Shown piece after piece: positions 21,683-21,916 of a DNA stretch of 21,916 bases. The stretch comes from Clostridiales bacterium UBA735. Its GTDB lineage: Bacteria > Bacillota > Clostridia > Oscillospirales > Oscillospiraceae. The translations under genes and the position numbers were made by a program. The notes beneath the pieces were generated by a model that saw nothing but the letters and a program-made list of their open reading frames with translations, did no database searches and was not told where the DNA came from. The DNA is taken from positions 1 through 21,916 of the forward strand of contig DBLB01000098.1 in the NCBI GenBank assembly GCA_002298695.1, given 5' to 3'. Each line of letters opens with the position of its first letter. Position 1 is the stretch's first letter.

Positions 21683-21916
21683 TCAGTCGGCAAACAGCGG
21701 CGTGGAGAGATAGCGGTCGCCGGTATCAGGCAGGAGGACGACGATATTCTTACCTGCATTCTCGGGCCGCTTGGCCAGCTCGATGGCCGCCCAGAGAGCG
21801 GCGCCGGAGGAAATGCCGACGAGGACGCCCTCGGACCGGCCGATGAGCTTGCCGGTGGCAAACGCATCTTCATTCTCGACCGGGATGATCTCGTCATAGA
21901 CCTTGGTGTCCAGCAC
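21683..21916 (-). CDS. cysK: Cysteine synthase CysK (C-terminal part, cut by window edge)
   Basis: The last 77 codons of an O-acetylserine sulfhydrylase, which makes cysteine from O-acetylserine and sulfide with PLP. Recognised from [33 protein letters not shown] and the C-terminal [14 protein letters not shown], the family's usual ending. The frame is open to the window edge (first codon GTG is internal), so the start lies beyond 21916. Downstream are a terminator and the pyridoxamine kinase gene. Confidence 0.94.
   Translation of the reverse strand: MLDTKVYDEIIPVENEDAFATGKLIGRSEGVLVGISSGAALWAAIELAKRPENAGKNIVVLLPDTGDRYLSTPLFAD

Noticed and set aside
1..21916. CRISPR arrays, tRNA/rRNA genes, IS elements, integrase or phage genes
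   Set aside because: Looked for by eye; the only repeats are the in-gene Cys/His units and short inverted repeats. No transposase, integrase or RNA gene signature was seen.

Overview
The window looks like a GC-rich chromosome segment from an anaerobic gut-type Clostridia (Bacillota), most likely Oscillospiraceae/Ruminococcaceae. The support is indirect: LPXTG pili with a class C sortase, a YtrA-type GntR/ABC operon, YqeB/YqeC molybdenum-hydroxylase maturation genes, strong AGGAGG ribosome binding sites, and a 46-residue protein with a PQGSWTGVPLDP core and a PVQDADDL end that I recall from this group. No phage, insertion sequence, CRISPR array, tRNA or rRNA gene is visible.

Left part (1-9232, all +): a small coiled-coil protein with its own promoter, then a complete sortase-dependent pilus locus. 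It holds a 1658-residue modular LPSTG adhesin (Cys/His repeats, CHAP peptidase, fibro-slime domain, and a ricin-type lectin that appears to be inserted inside a CnaB domain), a 467-residue backbone pilin (LPSTG), a class C sortase, and an LPQTG minor pilin overlapping the sortase by 4 bp. A bidirectional terminator closes the locus. The presumed division of labour is: backbone polymerised by the sortase, large protein displayed as tip or surface adhesin, small pilin as base or accessory subunit.

Middle (9237-14684, all -): a three-gene operon encoding an SPFH protein, a zinc-ribbon membrane protein and a TPM-domain membrane protein. This trio corresponds to Bacillus subtilis ydjI-ydjG-ydjH (membrane-stress partners of PspA), but no pspA is present. 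Upstream lies a GntR/ABC ATPase/permease operon with a clear promoter and a candidate self-operator.

Right part (14828-21916): a small topoisomerase-type zinc-finger protein overlaps truA (+). Convergent to these, a ModE-like regulator precedes an RlmI-like rRNA methyltransferase (-). Divergent from the regulator is yqeC-yqeB plus a small unknown gene (+), associated with selenium-dependent molybdenum hydroxylases; the hydroxylase itself is not in the window. Next comes a small conserved gene whose ribosome binding site lies inside a terminator hairpin. Its 3' half is antisense to the end of mnmA. mnmA, a pyridoxamine kinase gene and the end of cysK run on the minus strand, with a strong terminator between cysK and the kinase.

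The most unusual points are the nested lectin/CnaB adhesin that also carries a CHAP peptidase and Cys/His repeats, the variant pilin motif of the backbone, the terminator/ribosome-binding-site overlap at 19521-19567, the possibly leaderless ModE-like gene, and the hairpin directly before the pyridoxamine kinase gene.
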